From assembly GCA_014523485.1 (NCBI GenBank), contig JAATVK010000141.1, positions 1 through 5,055 of the forward strand: DNA of 5,055 nucleotides, written 5' to 3'. A model generated the notes under the pieces. The model saw only the letters and a program-made list of their open reading frames with translations. It searched no databases and was not told the DNA's origin. The stretch's first letter is position 1. Every line of letters starts with the position of its first letter. Position numbers and translations under genes: made by a program. Shown here piece by piece: positions 1-4,176 of this stretch. The stretch comes from Nitrososphaerales archaeon TH5894 (lineage in GTDB: Archaea; Thermoproteota; Nitrososphaeria; Nitrososphaerales; Nitrososphaeraceae).

Positions 1-389
1 ATAACTTGTGCATTATAAGATCTCGTAGCCGCAATCTTTGCTGGAGATGCACTTATTGGCATTACTATTGTACATGGAATCTTTCTAATAGTTGCTGCAT
101 AAGCTACACCTTGTGCATGATTCCCTGCAGAAGCAGCAATTATCCCATATTTTATTTCCTCTTCAGAGAGAGAGTTTATTTTGTAGAGAGCTCCTCTTAC
201 CTTAAACGATCCAGTTTTTTGAAAAGCCTCATTTTTAAAGAAAATGTTTGTACCAATTAAATTAGAAAAAGTATTTGATTTATAAAGAGGAGTCTTATCT
301 ATAAAATTTTTCTTTAATAATTCTCTACCTTTAATTATTTCATCATATGTAGGTAAGTTTTTTGTTTCTAAATTTAATTCATTATTCAT
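1..389 (-). CDS. ilvA: Threonine ammonia-lyase (threonine dehydratase), N-terminal part
   Basis: PLP enzyme that deaminates L-threonine to 2-oxobutyrate, the first step towards isoleucine; cytoplasmic. The first 129 codons are present and the C-terminus lies beyond the window edge. The reverse-strand translation has the fold-type II signature KTGSFKVRGA at residues 58-67, where Lys63 is the expected PLP Schiff-base lysine. SAGNHAQG at residues 87-94 is the substrate-carboxylate/cofactor loop. The following VMP-x7-K stretch (109-119) is also typical. The ATG at 389 is the only good start, because an in-frame TAA lies four codons upstream, and AAGGT precedes it by six bases. The unrecognised 302-residue gene lies 83 bases upstream on the same strand. 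What is seen cannot tell a biosynthetic form with a C-terminal ACT regulatory domain from a short catabolic one or a serine/threonine dehydratase, since the C-terminus is missing. Confidence 0.95.
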   Translation of the reverse strand, partial: MNNELNLETKNLPTYDEIIKGRELLKKNFIDKTPLYKSNTFSNLIGTNIFFKNEAFQKTGSFKVRGALYKINSLSEEEIKYGIIAASAGNHAQGVAYAATIRKIPCTIVMPISASPAKIAATRSYNAQV

Positions 390-395
390 TATTAT

Positions 396-400
396 ACCTT
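396..400 (-). promoter_or_regulatory. Shine-Dalgarno-like site of ilvA
   Basis: AAGGT on the minus strand, six bases before the ATG at 389, matches the core of the archaeal anti-Shine-Dalgarno complement (GGAGGTGAT). It supports the chosen start. Most other genes in this window lack such a site. Confidence 0.45.
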
Positions 401-414
401 AGATTACATATATC

Positions 415-430
415 AATTATAATTATAATT
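415..430 (-). promoter_or_regulatory. Candidate TATA region of ilvA (AT palindrome)
   Basis: The 16-base sequence AATTATAATTATAATT is its own reverse complement and lies 26 to 41 bases upstream of the ilvA start. It could serve as a TATA box giving a very short leader, or simply be AT-rich spacer between the 302-residue gene and ilvA. Position fits; sequence alone cannot prove it. Confidence 0.35.
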
Positions 431-472
431 TACTATTTCTTTATACTATTTGTTATCTACTATTAGTAAATC

Positions 473-1381
473 TCATCTAGTATTAATTTTGATATCTTCA
501 TCAACTTTCATATTAGTATTAGTTCTTAATTCCTTCAATGAAGATGCTATTTCATTTAATTTACTAGTTACAATTTCAGTTATCTCTTTGTTAAATTTTT
601 TAGTATCAAGATATGGCTCTCGTTTTCCGGTTTTTTTATTCTTAATAGTTTCAATTTCAAAATATGATATAACTCCTTCCTCTCCTTGCATTAGCCTATT
701 GTAGTCGATTTTAACAGATATTATGTGATATAATTTTATGATCATATCATTTAATTTTGAAATTAATTGTTCTCTTTTATTTTCACTATCTTGAATTACA
801 GGAAATCGTTTTTCGAGTTTTAAAACTTTATGTTCAAGATTGTTCATTAAATTACTATTTTCATATATTTTAGTAAATAATTCTTCAAATGATAGGTTAT
901 CTAATCCCTGCCTTCGTAATTCCTCTTCTATTATGGCATTTCCTTTGTTCGCAAGTGAAATAAAAGAATCTGATACATCGTGATTTAATTTTATCAATTC
1001 TTTCTGAATGTTTATAACTTCTTTATCTAATTTGTAATAATGTAAAGCATGAAATTGTATTCCAAAATATCCATATATGTAAAATTTATCAACATTACAT
1101 GTTATTTGAAAATACAATCTATACAAATCTTCGGTTTTAGAATCCGAAATATCCGTAAATGCCCAATCTTTTAAACTTTGTAAAATTCGTCGGAATTCAT
1201 TTGTAATTTCTGTGAGATCAAAAGTTTGTGCATTTGTTATTGTCCCATCTCCTAACATCACATCAACTTTTTTCATTTGCAATTTCGGTTTTAAAAAATT
1301 AAAGAATTCTTCATCGATGGTTTTAATAGTTTCATTAACTCTTATAACAAAATAATCGCTATCTTTCAGAGGTAACCTCAT
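473..1381 (-). CDS. Unrecognised 302-residue protein, probably helical with coiled coil
   Basis: I do not recognise this protein. It is a complete ORF of 302 residues, ATG to TGA, with an in-frame TGA five codons upstream of the ATG, so no longer ATG form is possible. It has no signal peptide, no membrane segment and no cysteine-based metal site. An aromatic-rich stretch (residues 87-117, with YRLYF, YIYGYFG and HALHYY) is the most distinctive part. It is followed by long charged helices, with heptad-like spacing of hydrophobics around residues 115-135 and 177-224 that suggests a coiled coil. The tail (245-302) is Lys/Thr/Asn-rich. Codon use is as AT-rich as its neighbours, so nothing marks recent transfer. 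A TATA-like box centred 27 bases upstream suggests a leaderless transcript. It sits divergent to the RAM-domain gene and upstream of ilvA, but its 83-base gap to ilvA does not force a shared operon. Confidence 0.8.
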   Translation of the reverse strand: MRLPLKDSDYFVIRVNETIKTIDEEFFNFLKPKLQMKKVDVMLGDGTITNAQTFDLTEITNEFRRILQSLKDWAFTDISDSKTEDLYRLYFQITCNVDKFYIYGYFGIQFHALHYYKLDKEVINIQKELIKLNHDVSDSFISLANKGNAIIEEELRRQGLDNLSFEELFTKIYENSNLMNNLEHKVLKLEKRFPVIQDSENKREQLISKLNDMIIKLYHIISVKIDYNRLMQGEEGVISYFEIETIKNKKTGKREPYLDTKKFNKEITEIVTSKLNEIASSLKELRTNTNMKVDEDIKINTR

Positions 1382-1402
1382 GTCATCAAATAATCATTTT
1401 CA

Positions 1403-1412
1403 ATACATATAG
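1403..1412 (-). promoter_or_regulatory. TATA-like box of the 302-residue gene
   Basis: CTATATGTAT on the minus strand is centred about 27 bases upstream of the ATG at 1381. This is where a TATA box must be if transcription begins at the start codon. No Shine-Dalgarno sequence is present, in keeping with a leaderless mRNA. Confidence 0.45.
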
Positions 1413-1506
1413 ATTTGTAATATTGTGTAATAATTATAAATTTTATTGCTAATTTAACTAAAAATTTATTATTCTATCTATTATAAATTGCTAAAAAAAA
1501 CAAAAC

Positions 1507-1519
1507 TAAAATATTAATA
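1507..1519 (+). promoter_or_regulatory. Candidate TATA box of the RAM-domain gene
   Basis: The A/T run TAAAATATTAATA lies 16 to 28 bases before the ATG at 1535. There is no Shine-Dalgarno site, so a leaderless or near-leaderless transcript is plausible. The whole 153-base divergent spacer (1382-1534) is so AT-rich that the exact box is uncertain. Confidence 0.3.
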
Positions 1520-1534
1520 AAACTAAATTAAGCT

Positions 1535-1789
1535 ATGCCCACAGCATATATTTTAGTTAATTGTACATTAGGCTCTGAGGAAAAAATTATCAGTGAATTA
1601 ACAAATTTGCCCGATGTCAAAGAGGTAAGAGGAACTTATGGAGTTCATGATGTTTTCGTAAAGGTTAGATCTAATGATACAGAATCTATGAATAATACTA
1701 TAACAAATAAAATAAGAAAAGTGCCTGGTATTACATCTACTGTTACTCTTGTAGTAATAGAGGAACAAGGCGGAAAAGAAAGCCTTTAA
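1535..1789 (+). CDS. Stand-alone Lrp/AsnC ligand-binding (RAM) domain protein
   Basis: An 84-residue protein consisting only of the Lrp/AsnC C-terminal effector domain, also called RAM, which has an ACT-like beta-alpha-beta-beta-alpha-beta fold. Strand 1 is residues 4-11, helix 1 about 13-24, the family turn G33-x-Y35-G-x-x-D39 leads to strand VFVKV (40-44), helix 2 is about 48-62 and the last strand about 66-75. No helix-turn-helix precedes it, and there is no room for one upstream in frame. Stand-alone RAM proteins are known in archaea; they form dimers or higher rings and bind small ligands such as amino acids, and are thought to act on partner regulators or enzymes. The ligand cannot be read from the sequence. 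The gene faces the small membrane-protein gene, with stop codons only 7 bases apart. Confidence 0.9.
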   Translation: MPTAYILVNCTLGSEEKIISELTNLPDVKEVRGTYGVHDVFVKVRSNDTESMNNTITNKIRKVPGITSTVTLVVIEEQGGKESL

Positions 1790-1796
1790 TTTTGTT

Positions 1797-2003
1797 TTAT
1801 AGTTCTTTAGTTCTTTTATCTTCTTTTTTTATCTTCTTTATTTCATAGATTATAAGTATAGTACTTATAAGAATTATTGACCATCCAATTCCTCCAACTA
1901 TAATATGATGAGTATATATAGGAAGTAAAAATGAGAGCAATGCTGTAGCTGCACCCAACCACCAACTAATTATTAAGATTTGAAGATTGATCCTTAGCAC
2001 CAA
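1797..2003 (-). CDS. Small two-helix membrane protein, 68 residues
   Basis: Unrecognised small protein with two clear hydrophobic segments, residues about 7-29 and 34-53, joined by a short turn (YTHH, 30-33). A cytoplasmic tail rich in Lys and Glu follows (54-68). By the positive-inside rule both termini face the cytoplasm. The start is either TTG at 2003 or the adjacent GTG at 2000; no ATG is available. A Shine-Dalgarno-like GAGGATGAT overlaps the stop codon of the upstream 54-residue gene, and the two genes are six bases apart, so they are very likely co-transcribed and translationally coupled. The 3' end is 7 bases from the end of the convergent RAM gene. No function can be assigned. Confidence 0.65.
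   Translation of the reverse strand: MVLRINLQILIISWWLGAATALLSFLLPIYTHHIIVGGIGWSIILISTILIIYEIKKIKKEDKRTKEL
1815..1840 (+). terminator. Oligo-T terminator candidate of the RAM-domain gene
   Basis: A strongly T-rich tract downstream of the RAM gene, including seven consecutive T at 1824-1830. Archaeal RNA polymerase stops at oligo-T in the non-template strand without needing a hairpin. The tract lies inside the convergent gene, where the same bases on the other strand encode the lysine-rich tail of the small membrane protein. Confidence 0.45.
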
Positions 2004-2008
2004 TTCAA

Positions 2009-2017
2009 ATCATCCTC
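2009..2017 (-). promoter_or_regulatory. Shine-Dalgarno-like site overlapping the upstream stop codon
   Basis: GAGGATGAT on the minus strand is close to the archaeal consensus GGAGGTGAT and contains the TGA stop of the 54-residue gene. It ends five bases before the TTG at 2003 and eight before the GTG at 2000. It decides the start region of the small membrane protein and points to translational coupling. Confidence 0.5.
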
Positions 2018-2174
2018 TCAAATCCTCATCAAATCCCTTGAAATAGCCAAGTGTTTTACCACATTTTGTGCATTTGTTATATTCGCTAAAATCAAAATCA
2101 TTATACACTCTAAAGGAAAAGGAATCGTCATGTGAACAAAATATTCTTCTTAATATTTGTATTATACTTTCCAA
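2010..2174 (-). CDS. Small putative zinc-binding protein, 54 residues (TTG start)
   Basis: The open frame reaches back to a GTG at 2240, but that codon lies in the T-arm of tRNA-Phe, so it cannot be the true start. No ATG occurs in frame. The first sensible initiator downstream of the tRNA is TTG at 2174, giving a protein that begins MESIIQILRRIFCSHDD. It has Cys13-x-His15 and, after an aromatic stretch (FSFRVYNDFDF, 19-29), Cys35-x-x-Cys38-Gly. This is a layout expected for a single small zinc ribbon or knuckle. Charged residues follow to the C-terminus. A TATA-like box between the tRNA and this start fits a nearly leaderless transcript, although read-through from the tRNA is also possible. 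It is followed by the small membrane-protein gene six bases on. The ligand pattern is seen; zinc binding is inferred; the role is unknown. Confidence 0.6.
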   Translation of the reverse strand: MESIIQILRRIFCSHDDSFSFRVYNDFDFSEYNKCTKCGKTLGYFKGFDEDLRG

Positions 2175-2200
2175 TAATACAATATTTCTAAATTCTCTGA

Positions 2201-2211
2201 TATAATATAAA
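2201..2211 (-). promoter_or_regulatory. Candidate TATA box of the 54-residue gene
   Basis: TTTATATTATA on the minus strand, just beyond the 3' end of tRNA-Phe, is centred about 32 bases before the TTG at 2174. This would give a leader of about five bases. It supports the TTG start over the GTG inside the tRNA. Confidence 0.4.
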
Positions 2212-2215
2212 TTAA

Positions 2216-2322
2216 TGCCGTCGGTGAGATTTGAGCTCACGACAGCTCGGTCTTCAGCTTCACCCTTGAATAATTAGATAATCAATCAAGTCGAGTGCTC
2301 TCCCAGGCTGAGCTACGACGGC
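2216..2322 (-). tRNA. tRNA-Phe (GAA) with a 33-base intron
   Basis: After removal of the intron (2259-2291) the 74-base product folds as a complete cloverleaf. The acceptor is GCCGTCG/CGACGGC with discriminator A, the D stem GCTC/GAGC with GG in the loop, the anticodon stem CTCGG/CCGAG, the loop CTGAAGA with anticodon GAA, the variable loop CTGTC, and the T stem GTGAG/CTCAC. All four stems are fully Watson-Crick. The sequence agrees with archaeal tRNA-Phe in the GCCG start, the AGCTCAGCCTGG D-arm and the CTGAAGA loop. CCA is not encoded, so it must be added after transcription. The T loop reads CTCAAAT, with C at position 54 where T is nearly universal. Alternatives were tested: a TGA (Ser) anticodon from a canonical 37/38 intron would leave a mismatch and lack the long variable arm of tRNA-Ser. 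Confidence 0.93.
2259..2291 (-). other. tRNA-Phe intron at non-canonical position 30/31
   Basis: The intron separates the fourth and fifth bases of the 5' anticodon stem strand, CTCG and G. It is the only cut found that restores a fully paired anticodon stem. The precursor can form a bulge-helix-bulge. The central helix is exon CACT (tRNA positions 25-28) with intron GGTG (2264-2261, one G-T pair). The bulges are CG/A at the 5' site and AA/G at the 3' site, each cut after its second base. The inner helix is CTTGA with TCAAG inside the intron, closing a 16-base loop. The outer helix is only two pairs (G24-C32, A23-T33), so this is a relaxed motif. Cleavage would need an archaeal splicing endonuclease of broad specificity. 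Confidence 0.8.
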
Positions 2323-2349
2323 ATTGAATATTCATTAAAATTGACTCAA

Positions 2350-2357
2350 TATATATT
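2350..2357 (-). promoter_or_regulatory. TATA box of tRNA-Phe
   Basis: An alternating TATATATT-type element (AATATATATT on both strands) is centred about 31 bases upstream of the mature tRNA 5' end. This would place transcription start a few bases before the tRNA, the usual arrangement for archaeal tRNA genes with a short 5' leader removed by RNase P. Confidence 0.55.
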
Positions 2358-2410
2358 CTATTTTGTAGGTATTGCTCTTGTTAATTAATAAAAAATATTC
2401 ATAAAAAAAA

Positions 2411-2428
2411 TATGTAATTTTTTACATA
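2411..2428. repeat. Perfect inverted repeat, 7-base arms and 4-base T loop
   Basis: TATGTAA, then TTTT, then TTACATA. It lies in the 175-base spacer between the divergent tRNA-Phe and C2H2 genes, about 70 to 87 bases before the C2H2 start. It could be a dimeric-regulator operator or an AT-rich coincidence. The rest of this spacer shows only A/T runs and the two promoters. Confidence 0.5.
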
Positions 2429-2468
2429 ATCAATCTAACATAACTATTTTTCTAAAACTAAATAAAGA

Positions 2469-2478
2469 TTAAAAATAA
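2469..2478 (+). promoter_or_regulatory. Candidate TATA box of the C2H2 gene
   Basis: TTAAAAATAA is centred about 25 bases before the ATG at 2498. As with several genes here, no Shine-Dalgarno sequence is present, in keeping with a leaderless transcript. Confidence 0.35.
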
Positions 2479-2497
2479 TTTTCTAGAAGAAATCATA

Positions 2498-2668
2498 ATG
2501 AATAATTCCCCTAATCCTGAACCCAATCAGGTCATCGAAACTGCTGAAGAGAGGAAACAACGATTTCTCTTAGAATTTGATCAACCTTTTAAATGTGACA
2601 AGTGCAATGAAAGGTTCAAGAAGAAGAAGTATCTAAGAGAGCATAAAGCTGAAGTACATTCTTACTAA
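2498..2668 (+). CDS. C2H2 zinc-finger mini-protein, 56 residues
   Basis: Complete small gene, ATG to TAA, 171 bases. The C-terminal half is one textbook C2H2 finger: Cys33-x2-Cys36-x12-His49-x4-His54, with the structural hydrophobics Phe31, Phe40 and Leu46 in their usual places. A basic run KKKK (41-44) lies at the start of the finger helix, a good nucleic-acid-contacting surface. The N-terminal half (1-30) is Asn/Pro-rich and then acidic (ETAEER). Single-finger proteins of this size are known in Nitrososphaerota and other archaea and are presumed to bind DNA or RNA, but targets are mostly unknown. The frame stays open for some codons upstream without another ATG, so the start is reasonable but not proven. 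PduO-type adenosyltransferase follows 58 bases downstream with its own TATA-like box. Confidence 0.85.
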   Translation: MNNSPNPEPNQVIETAEERKQRFLLEFDQPFKCDKCNERFKKKKYLREHKAEVHSY

Positions 2669-2694
2669 TTATTAGTTAGTTGGTTAAAGTATAG

Positions 2695-2704
2695 GATATT
2701 ATTT
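2695..2704 (+). promoter_or_regulatory. Candidate TATA box of the cobalamin adenosyltransferase gene
   Basis: GATATTATTT, centred about 27 bases upstream of the ATG at 2727. The spacing predicts transcription starting at the start codon itself. No cobalamin riboswitch is possible in so short a leader, and none is seen. Confidence 0.4.
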
Positions 2705-2726
2705 CACTGAATCCAGAATTAGTTAT

Positions 2727-3302
2727 ATGAAAATATATACTAAAACCGGAGACAAGGGTTTAACAGGACTTATTGATGGAAAAAGAATTCCAAAGAGTGA
2801 TATTAGAATAATTGCCTATGGTTCAATAGATGAACTGAATTCATTCATCGGTTTATCAATATCTCTTTTGTCACAGAATAAAACTAATAATAATAACAAT
2901 AATCAATCTTTTTCCGATATTATAATTACGCTTAATAGGATTCAAAATGAGTTATTCATTATAGGCTCTGATTTAGCTGATCCAGACCTTTCAAAGTCCA
3001 CTTCTTTAAGAGTTCAATCTACTATGATTACAGTATTGGAAAATGATATCGATAACTATGAAAAAGAATTATCTCCTATAACTTATTTTATTCTACCAGG
3101 TGGTTCTGTTGAATCCTCTACTCTCCATATTGCTAGAAGCATCACACGAAGAGCAGAAACCAATGTTTCAAAATTATTGTTGAAAGATACTATTAACAAT
3201 CTGGTTCTCATATATTTGAATAGACTTTCGGATCTGCTTTTTGTACTAAGTAGAACAGTAAATAAAAGACTTCAAATATTGGATATAGCATGGAAATCTT
3301 AA
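2727..3302 (+). CDS. pduO: PduO-type ATP:cob(I)alamin adenosyltransferase
   Basis: Transfers the adenosyl group of ATP to cob(I)alamin, or a corrinoid precursor, to make the coenzyme B12 form; acts as a soluble homotrimer. The 191 residues match the family's usual length. The N-terminal ATP-binding signature TKTGDKGLTGL is at residues 5-15, AYGSIDELNSFIG at 30-42, and FILPGGS at 121-127. HIARSITRRAE (134-144) carries Arg137, Arg141, Arg142 and Glu144 in the same R-x3-RR-x-E spacing as the disease-sensitive R186, R190, R191 and E193 of human MMAB. YLNRLSDLLFVLSR (163-176) closes the site. A loop insertion with six asparagines (54-59) sits between helices, away from these motifs. In ammonia-oxidising archaea the product is needed by methylmalonyl-CoA mutase of the carbon-fixation cycle. 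Annotation pipelines may also call it CobO-like, but CobA/CobO is a different fold. Confidence 0.96.
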   Translation: MKIYTKTGDKGLTGLIDGKRIPKSDIRIIAYGSIDELNSFIGLSISLLSQNKTNNNNNNQSFSDIIITLNRIQNELFIIGSDLADPDLSKSTSLRVQSTMITVLENDIDNYEKELSPITYFILPGGSVESSTLHIARSITRRAETNVSKLLLKDTINNLVLIYLNRLSDLLFVLSRTVNKRLQILDIAWKS

Positions 3303-3341
3303 ATAATTCATTAAATAAAAAAGGGAAAGTAGTGTCTTTAA

Positions 3342-3518
3342 ATGGGACAAATACAAAATGTCATAATAATAATCATTATAACTATAATGTTAGCTATTGT
3401 TACATCAGGCTTAGCATATCTATTTGATTTGTATCTAAATCCATTTATTATCATGGCATATTTCCATTTACTAAATTTAGAAATCTTTTCTATAATCTTG
3501 TTTTTGTCTTACCTCTAA
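3342..3518 (+). CDS. Putative 58-residue membrane peptide
   Basis: An ATG-to-TAA frame of 58 codons in the 307-base space between the adenosyltransferase and the HD gene. The product is highly hydrophobic. Residues 7-28 form one segment, starting with six isoleucines, and residues 33-57 form a second; the only charged residues are Asp28 and Glu47. A stop codon directly precedes the ATG, so this is the longest form. GGGAAAG upstream is only a weak Shine-Dalgarno candidate. Similar tiny two-helix frames arise by chance in AT-rich DNA, because A/T-rich codons favour Ile, Leu and Phe. I therefore hold this as possible. The remainder of the gap (3303-3341 and 3519-3609) holds AT-rich spacer, an inverted repeat at 3523-3543 and probably the HD gene promoter. 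Confidence 0.4.
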   Translation: MGQIQNVIIIIIITIMLAIVTSGLAYLFDLYLNPFIIMAYFHLLNLEIFSIILFLSYL

Positions 3519-3522
3519 TTTT

Positions 3523-3543
3523 TATTATTATACTATAATAATA
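3523..3543. repeat. Perfect inverted repeat, 10-base arms around a single C
   Basis: TATTATTATA, C, TATAATAATA, directly after the stop of the 58-residue frame and about 67 bases before the HD gene. It consists wholly of A/T triplet repeats except for the centre. A hairpin would be weak; it may be an end-of-transcript structure, an operator or a by-product of TTA/TAA triplet expansion. Confidence 0.5.
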
Positions 3544-3609
3544 CTAATAATAATAAAAGATATGAATAATAATTTTAATTTAATCGATATATAATTATAT
3601 GAATGTAAA

Positions 3610-4164
3610 ATGAATGATTATAAATTTAGTAATCTTATAGACTATATTCTTAAGTTAAAAACTATTAAAAGGACAGGATGGATATCCAAAGCCAAAATTC
3701 TAAAAGCTGAATCGGTTGCAGACCACAGCTATTCATTAACTGCTTTGTCAATGGTTTTTTCTGATTTATTAGGTCTTGATACGGAAAAAGTAATGAAGCT
3801 ATGTATAATACATGATCTAGCAGAATCCATAATAGGAGATTATATGCCCGAAGAAATTTCTGTTTTAGAAAAACATACCAAAGAAGATAATGCAATGAAA
3901 GTAATAATATCTTCTTTTCCAAGTAAAATAGCAATACTTTACTCAGAGTTATGGAAAGAATATACACTAAATCAAACAAAAGAAGTACATCTTGTAAAGC
4001 AGCTAGATAAGATAGAAATGTTCTTACAAGCTAATCAATATTTTAGAAATGGTTATTCATTTGAATTTTTATCTCAGTTTTTGAAGGTCAGTGGTAATAT
4101 TGAAGGATCAGATTTTCATCCTACCCTTGCAAATATACTAAAACATTTAGATAAGAATTCATAA
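3610..4164 (+). CDS. HD-domain protein of the HDDC2/YfbR 5'-deoxynucleotidase type
   Basis: A 184-residue metal-dependent phosphohydrolase. The HD signature is complete: His39 in ESVADHS (34-40), His68-Asp69 in IIHDLAE (66-72), and Asp133 in KQLDKIEM (130-137). AESIIGD (71-77) is characteristic of the HDDC2/YGK1/YfbR group. E. coli YfbR removes the 5' phosphate of deoxyribonucleoside monophosphates with a divalent metal, and the same reaction is the best guess here. Length is close to that of family members (about 190-200 residues). The protein is all helical, with no membrane segment. Upstream lies an AT-rich spacer with a TATA-like TTTTAATTTAAT (3573-3584) and no Shine-Dalgarno site. A 108-residue gene follows after 12 bases, probably in the same transcript. 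Substrate is inferred from the family, not from specificity residues. Confidence 0.88.
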   Translation: MNDYKFSNLIDYILKLKTIKRTGWISKAKILKAESVADHSYSLTALSMVFSDLLGLDTEKVMKLCIIHDLAESIIGDYMPEEISVLEKHTKEDNAMKVIISSFPSKIAILYSELWKEYTLNQTKEVHLVKQLDKIEMFLQANQYFRNGYSFEFLSQFLKVSGNIEGSDFHPTLANILKHLDKNS

Positions 4165-4176
4165 TATACTGTTGTT

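Noticed and set aside
6..260. 84-residue plus-strand ORF rich in Ser, Tyr and Cys
   Set aside because: It is antisense to the clearly coding ilvA, and its composition is that of a shadow frame.
450..704. 84-residue hydrophobic plus-strand ORF
   Set aside because: It lies antisense to the 3' part of the 302-residue gene; the Leu/Ser/Ile-rich product reflects the complement of Lys/Asn/Glu codons.
2216..2322. Reading the tRNA as tRNA-Ser (TGA) with a canonical 37/38 intron
   Set aside because: This leaves an A-C mismatch in the anticodon stem and there is no long variable arm; the GAA reading gives perfect stems and a typical tRNA-Phe loop.
2216..2322. tRNA as an integration site for a mobile element
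   Set aside because: No integrase and no repeat of the tRNA 3' end was seen in the window.
2323..2497. An additional small gene or structured RNA in the spacer
   Set aside because: Apart from the two promoters and the inverted repeat, only A/T runs with many stops are visible.
3523..3560. Short AT triplet repeats as a CRISPR array
   Set aside because: They are simple TTA/TAA runs without spacer-repeat periodicity, and no cas gene is present.
3665..3979. 104-residue minus-strand ORF
   Set aside because: It is antisense to the HD gene, whose catalytic motifs are intact, so the reverse frame is a shadow.
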